This document shows, one piece after another, positions 61,393 to 64,000 of a stretch of DNA of 64,000 nt. Each line of letters starts with the position of its first letter. Positions within the stretch are counted from its first letter, which is position 1. Where the stretch lies: positions 1 through 64,000 of the forward strand of contig NZ_LBMD01000012.1 in NCBI RefSeq assembly GCF_001293645.1, given 5' to 3'. The notes beneath the pieces were generated by a model. The model was not told where the DNA came from. It worked only from the letters and a program-made list of their open reading frames with translations, and did not search any database. The position numbers and the translations under genes are program-made. Origin of the DNA: Bacillus sp. CHD6a (GTDB lineage Bacteria; Bacillota; Bacilli; Bacillales; Bacillaceae_I).

Positions 61393-61436
61393 AAGATAAA
61401 TCTGCTCCATTTAACAGGGGCAGATTTATCTTTTTT
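61393..61436. terminator. Hairpin between the MocR and AbgT genes
   Basis: AAGATAAATCTGC pairs perfectly with GCAGATTTATCTT. On the minus strand, the direction of both genes, it is followed only by ATTATTATT, so it may attenuate or act as a regulator site rather than a full terminator. Confidence 0.5.
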
Positions 61437-61448
61437 ATAGGGGACAGA

Positions 61449-62873
61449 TTAGTTGGAGAACCATACCTTACTCAATTTCCTAATACCTGCATGAATTTCT
61501 TCTTCCGATAAAGCACTAAAGCTTAACATAAAAATTTGATTATATAGCGAATTCATCTGCTTATCAGCCAAAAATATGTTCACACTATCTATTCTTATAC
61601 CATTATGTAAAGCAATATCTTGAAGATTCCGAGAAACTTCTCTTTCTTTCAACTGAATGACAACATGATGTCCTGCCTGATCTCCTAATATATCAACCTT
61701 ATTACTCATATATTTGTGAAGGCAAGAGACTGTCCATTCACATCTTTTCTTATAAAGTTTCCTCATTCTTTTAATATGCTGACTCCAATAGCCTTCCTTC
61801 ATAAAAATTTCAACTGTTTTTTGAAGGATACGTGATGTAGTTTGTTGGTAGATGATAAATTGTTCTTGATAAATTTTAACCAGAGTTGGAGGCAACACCA
61901 TATAGTTAAGACGTATACTTGGAAGTAACGATTTAAAGAAAGTCCCCATATAGATTACTTTTCCATGTTGATCAAGATGTTGTAGGGCTGGAATTGGCTG
62001 ACCATAATAACGAAACTCACTATTCAGGTCATCTTCTATAATGTACCGATTACCATTCATTGCCCAATTAATTAGCTCTAATCTTTGCTTAACAGGCATC
62101 ACATATCCCATCGGAATTTGATGACTAGGTGTAACATAAACCAATTTGGCCTCGCTATCTTCTAGCGCTTTTAGATCAATTCCTTTAACTCCTACTGGAA
62201 TCAATTGCACATTGTAGCCGAGTAACTCAAATACCTGTCTAGCTGCATAATACCCAGGGTTTTCAAAAGCTACGGTTTGACCATCAATGCCAATCATCTG
62301 ACAGAGTAAGTTTAGTAAATATTGAGTATGAGATCCAATAACTATTTGTTCCTCCGTACATTGAACCCCTCTTGACTGTCTGATATAAGAAGCAATTTCT
62401 CTCCTCAGACCAACCTCTCCTTGAGGGTGACCAAAGAAGAAAACTTCTTCATGCTGCTCCTTCAAACATTGATTAGTGATACGCTTCCAAACTGATAGAG
62501 GAAAATGATTCGTGTCGACGCGATTTCCTGAAAAATCAAATTCTATCTCGCAAAAAGGCTCAACTTCTTTACTGACTTCTGTTTCTTCAAGGTTCACCAG
62601 CTGTCCTTCAAATAAATCCGTATGGAGTTGTTGAATGTAATAACCACTTCTTTTTTTACTAGAAATATAGCCTTCTGAATCTAGCCTCTCATACGCAGCC
62701 TCTATTGTATTTCGGCTTACTGATAAAAGTGAAGACATATAGCGAACAGAGGGCAATTTCTGATTAGCCTTCAAGGATCCATTCAGGATTTCTTCCCTGA
62801 TGCCATTATAAACTTGTTCATAGAGTGGCATATTCGACTTCTTATCTATAGGTATTAACACCTCATTCAACAT
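61449..62873 (-). CDS. MocR/PdxR-type transcription regulator
   Basis: A 474-residue regulator: a GntR winged helix at about 10-80 (LPSVRYMSSLLSVSRNTIEAAYERL) joined to a class I aminotransferase-like domain (about 110-470) that binds pyridoxal phosphate. The aspartate region YIIEDDLNSEFRY and the lysine region GTFFKSLLPSIRL are kept. It probably controls the adjacent abgT-amidohydrolase pair, 99 bp downstream in the same direction. No strong ribosome site is seen before the ATG; GAGGTGAG is just upstream. Confidence 0.9.
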   Translation of the reverse strand: MLNEVLIPIDKKSNMPLYEQVYNGIREEILNGSLKANQKLPSVRYMSSLLSVSRNTIEAAYERLDSEGYISSKKRSGYYIQQLHTDLFEGQLVNLEETEVSKEVEPFCEIEFDFSGNRVDTNHFPLSVWKRITNQCLKEQHEEVFFFGHPQGEVGLRREIASYIRQSRGVQCTEEQIVIGSHTQYLLNLLCQMIGIDGQTVAFENPGYYAARQVFELLGYNVQLIPVGVKGIDLKALEDSEAKLVYVTPSHQIPMGYVMPVKQRLELINWAMNGNRYIIEDDLNSEFRYYGQPIPALQHLDQHGKVIYMGTFFKSLLPSIRLNYMVLPPTLVKIYQEQFIIYQQTTSRILQKTVEIFMKEGYWSQHIKRMRKLYKKRCEWTVSCLHKYMSNKVDILGDQAGHHVVIQLKEREVSRNLQDIALHNGIRIDSVNIFLADKQMNSLYNQIFMLSFSALSEEEIHAGIRKLSKVWFSN

Positions 62874-62936
62874 AACTCACCTCATTTAGTAACATCTTTC
62901 TCTTTATTTACGATATTCTTATTTTATTTTGTATTA

Positions 62937-63000
62937 AGGTGTCTGTCACCACCCAGATTTCTGTCAAATAATTAGGCAATTCTAGAGTGGTGAAAGGCAT
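62937..63000. repeat. REP-like hairpin (GTGTCTGTC type)
   Basis: AAGGTGTCTGTCACCACC and GTGGTGAAAGGCAT are imperfect inverted repeats and belong to the same family as 58250-58316. The remaining spacer up to 63252 shows no gene. Confidence 0.6.
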
Positions 63001-63252
63001 GTTAGAGAATCTTTTTTCAATAAGATTAGTTTTTTCAACGGGACAGATCACCTTATATATCATGTAGTAGATATAATAGCAAAAAATGATAGGATCTAAC
63101 TTATATTCATACTGATCACCAAACAGTTAAAGTTAAGGATTCTTCTTTAGGTGCTTCCAAGAAACCGTAGTATAATGAATGTCATGCTAACAAATCTGGT
63201 ACTATTATGATAAATAATTACTTAGAAATAAGAGGAAGGACTATAAAAAATA

Positions 63253-64000
63253 ATGATTTATTTGTTCATATCTTTCATGATATTAATGGTGGTAGCCTCG
63301 TTCATAATCTTCCATCCAGTATTCGGTGGAAATCCAACTAGCGAGCAGAAAAAACAATATACTAAATTTGATAATTATGTGAATGGGAAGTTTGTTAATC
63401 AAGTACCTACTAAGATGACAATGAATGTATCTGACTTCTTCTCCATGATGAAAGATTCTTTTTTTGGTGCCAAAGATCGTAAACCTGCTGGTCCATTGCC
63501 GATTTCTCCGATTGATTGGAACAAAATAAAGAGTGAAGCAGATAGTGTAACTTGGTTTGGGCATTCAGCTTTTTTAATCAGTCTTGACAATAAAAAAATG
63601 CTGGTGGATCCGATGCTTGGTTCCGTTGCGTCACCATTTTCTTTTATAGGTAGTAAAAGGTACAGTGAAGATATGCTGCATATTTTGGAGGAAATGCCGC
63701 CAATTGATGCTGTTTTTATTAGCCATGATCATTATGATCACTTAGATTACCCATCTATCCGAAAGTTAAAGGATAAGGTTGGCCATTTCTTCGTTCCTTG
63801 TGGTGTAAGTGCCCATTTAGTTCGTTGGGGAGTTTCAAAGGACAAGATAACAGAGCTTAATTGGTGGGATGAATTGGAGTTTCAAGGTCTGACGATTAGC
63901 TTAACTCCATCCAAGCACTTCTCTGGGAGAGGGTTGTTTAATCGAGATACGACTTTGTGGGGTGGTTGGGTAATACATGGGAAACAGACCCGTTTTTATA
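63253..64000 (+). CDS. MBL-fold membrane-anchored hydrolase (3' end outside window)
   Basis: 249 codons are visible and the frame is still open at the window end. A hydrophobic N-terminus (about 2-24) may be a signal or anchor. The metallo-beta-lactamase fold is clear: VTWFGHSAFLI, VDPMLG, and the metal motif SHDHYDHLD (H158-H163). It resembles UlaG/NAPE-PLD-type hydrolases such as B. subtilis YtkL-like proteins, substrate unknown. AGAGGAAGGA precedes the ATG at 63253. Confidence 0.88.
   Translation, partial: MIYLFISFMILMVVASFIIFHPVFGGNPTSEQKKQYTKFDNYVNGKFVNQVPTKMTMNVSDFFSMMKDSFFGAKDRKPAGPLPISPIDWNKIKSEADSVTWFGHSAFLISLDNKKMLVDPMLGSVASPFSFIGSKRYSEDMLHILEEMPPIDAVFISHDHYDHLDYPSIRKLKDKVGHFFVPCGVSAHLVRWGVSKDKITELNWWDELEFQGLTISLTPSKHFSGRGLFNRDTTLWGGWVIHGKQTRFY

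Overview
The window is the replication-origin region of a Bacillaceae chromosome (Bacillus sensu lato; genus not resolvable from sequence alone). Left to right it runs rrn promoters - HD-GYP - gyrA - gyrB - remB - recF - yaaA - dnaN - dnaA on the minus strand, then oriC, then rpmH - rnpA - yidC - jag - mnmE - mnmG - rsmG - noc - parA - parB on the plus strand. This is the Bacillus subtilis order with replication and transcription diverging from oriC. Low GC, strong GGAGG ribosome sites, frequent TTG/GTG starts, RemB, Noc, YyaC and the WalRKHIJ operon all fit.

Positions 1-11800 hold the leftward arm: tandem rrn promoters firing out of the window, the gyrase subunits and the dnaA-dnaN-recF cluster. 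oriC is bipartite around dnaA. The dnaA-dnaN gap carries DnaA boxes, a GC cluster, DnaA-trios and an AT-rich unwinding stretch; the dnaA-rpmH gap carries about nine more box-like sites. Positions 11800-46900 are mostly housekeeping: ribosomal protein and RNase P genes, membrane insertase, tRNA modification, chromosome segregation with three parS-like sites, the rpsF-ssb-rpsR and yybS-gdpP-rplI-dnaB operons, purA under two inverted PurBoxes, a tRNA cluster (Lys, Glu, Asp, a broken Phe copy, Phe), an M23 cell-wall hydrolase, walRKHIJ-htrA, and rlmH behind a cluster of five DnaA boxes.

The intergenic DNA is unusual. Seven copies or part-copies of a GC-rich foldable repeat (about 130-190 bp) lie in gaps; three copies have terminal stems that differ in sequence yet stay paired. 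Three different word arrays are phased to the DNA helix: a 21-bp array before ychF, a 20-21-bp array before rpsF, and a 52-bp array after the tRNAs.

The accessory part begins exactly at the 3' end of rlmH, the site used by staphylococcal SCC elements. A 353-355 bp direct repeat that starts with the last 21 bp of rlmH brackets about 10.3 kb (46892-57230). The cargo is a compact six-gene operon: two dynamin-like GTPases, a small protein with a C-terminal membrane anchor, a 1079-residue HerA/DUF87-type ATPase with a glycine-zipper insert, an LHH (HNH/Endo VII) nuclease and a SUKH (SMI1/KNR4) immunity-like protein. I know of no described system with this full composition; a defence or conflict role is inference. 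No recombinase gene is present in the window. Beyond the island are an intact nucleotidyltransferase gene (whose 5' part is duplicated at the left end), a MocR regulator - AbgT transporter - M20 amidohydrolase set, REP-like hairpins, and the start of a metallo-beta-lactamase-fold gene that runs off the end.
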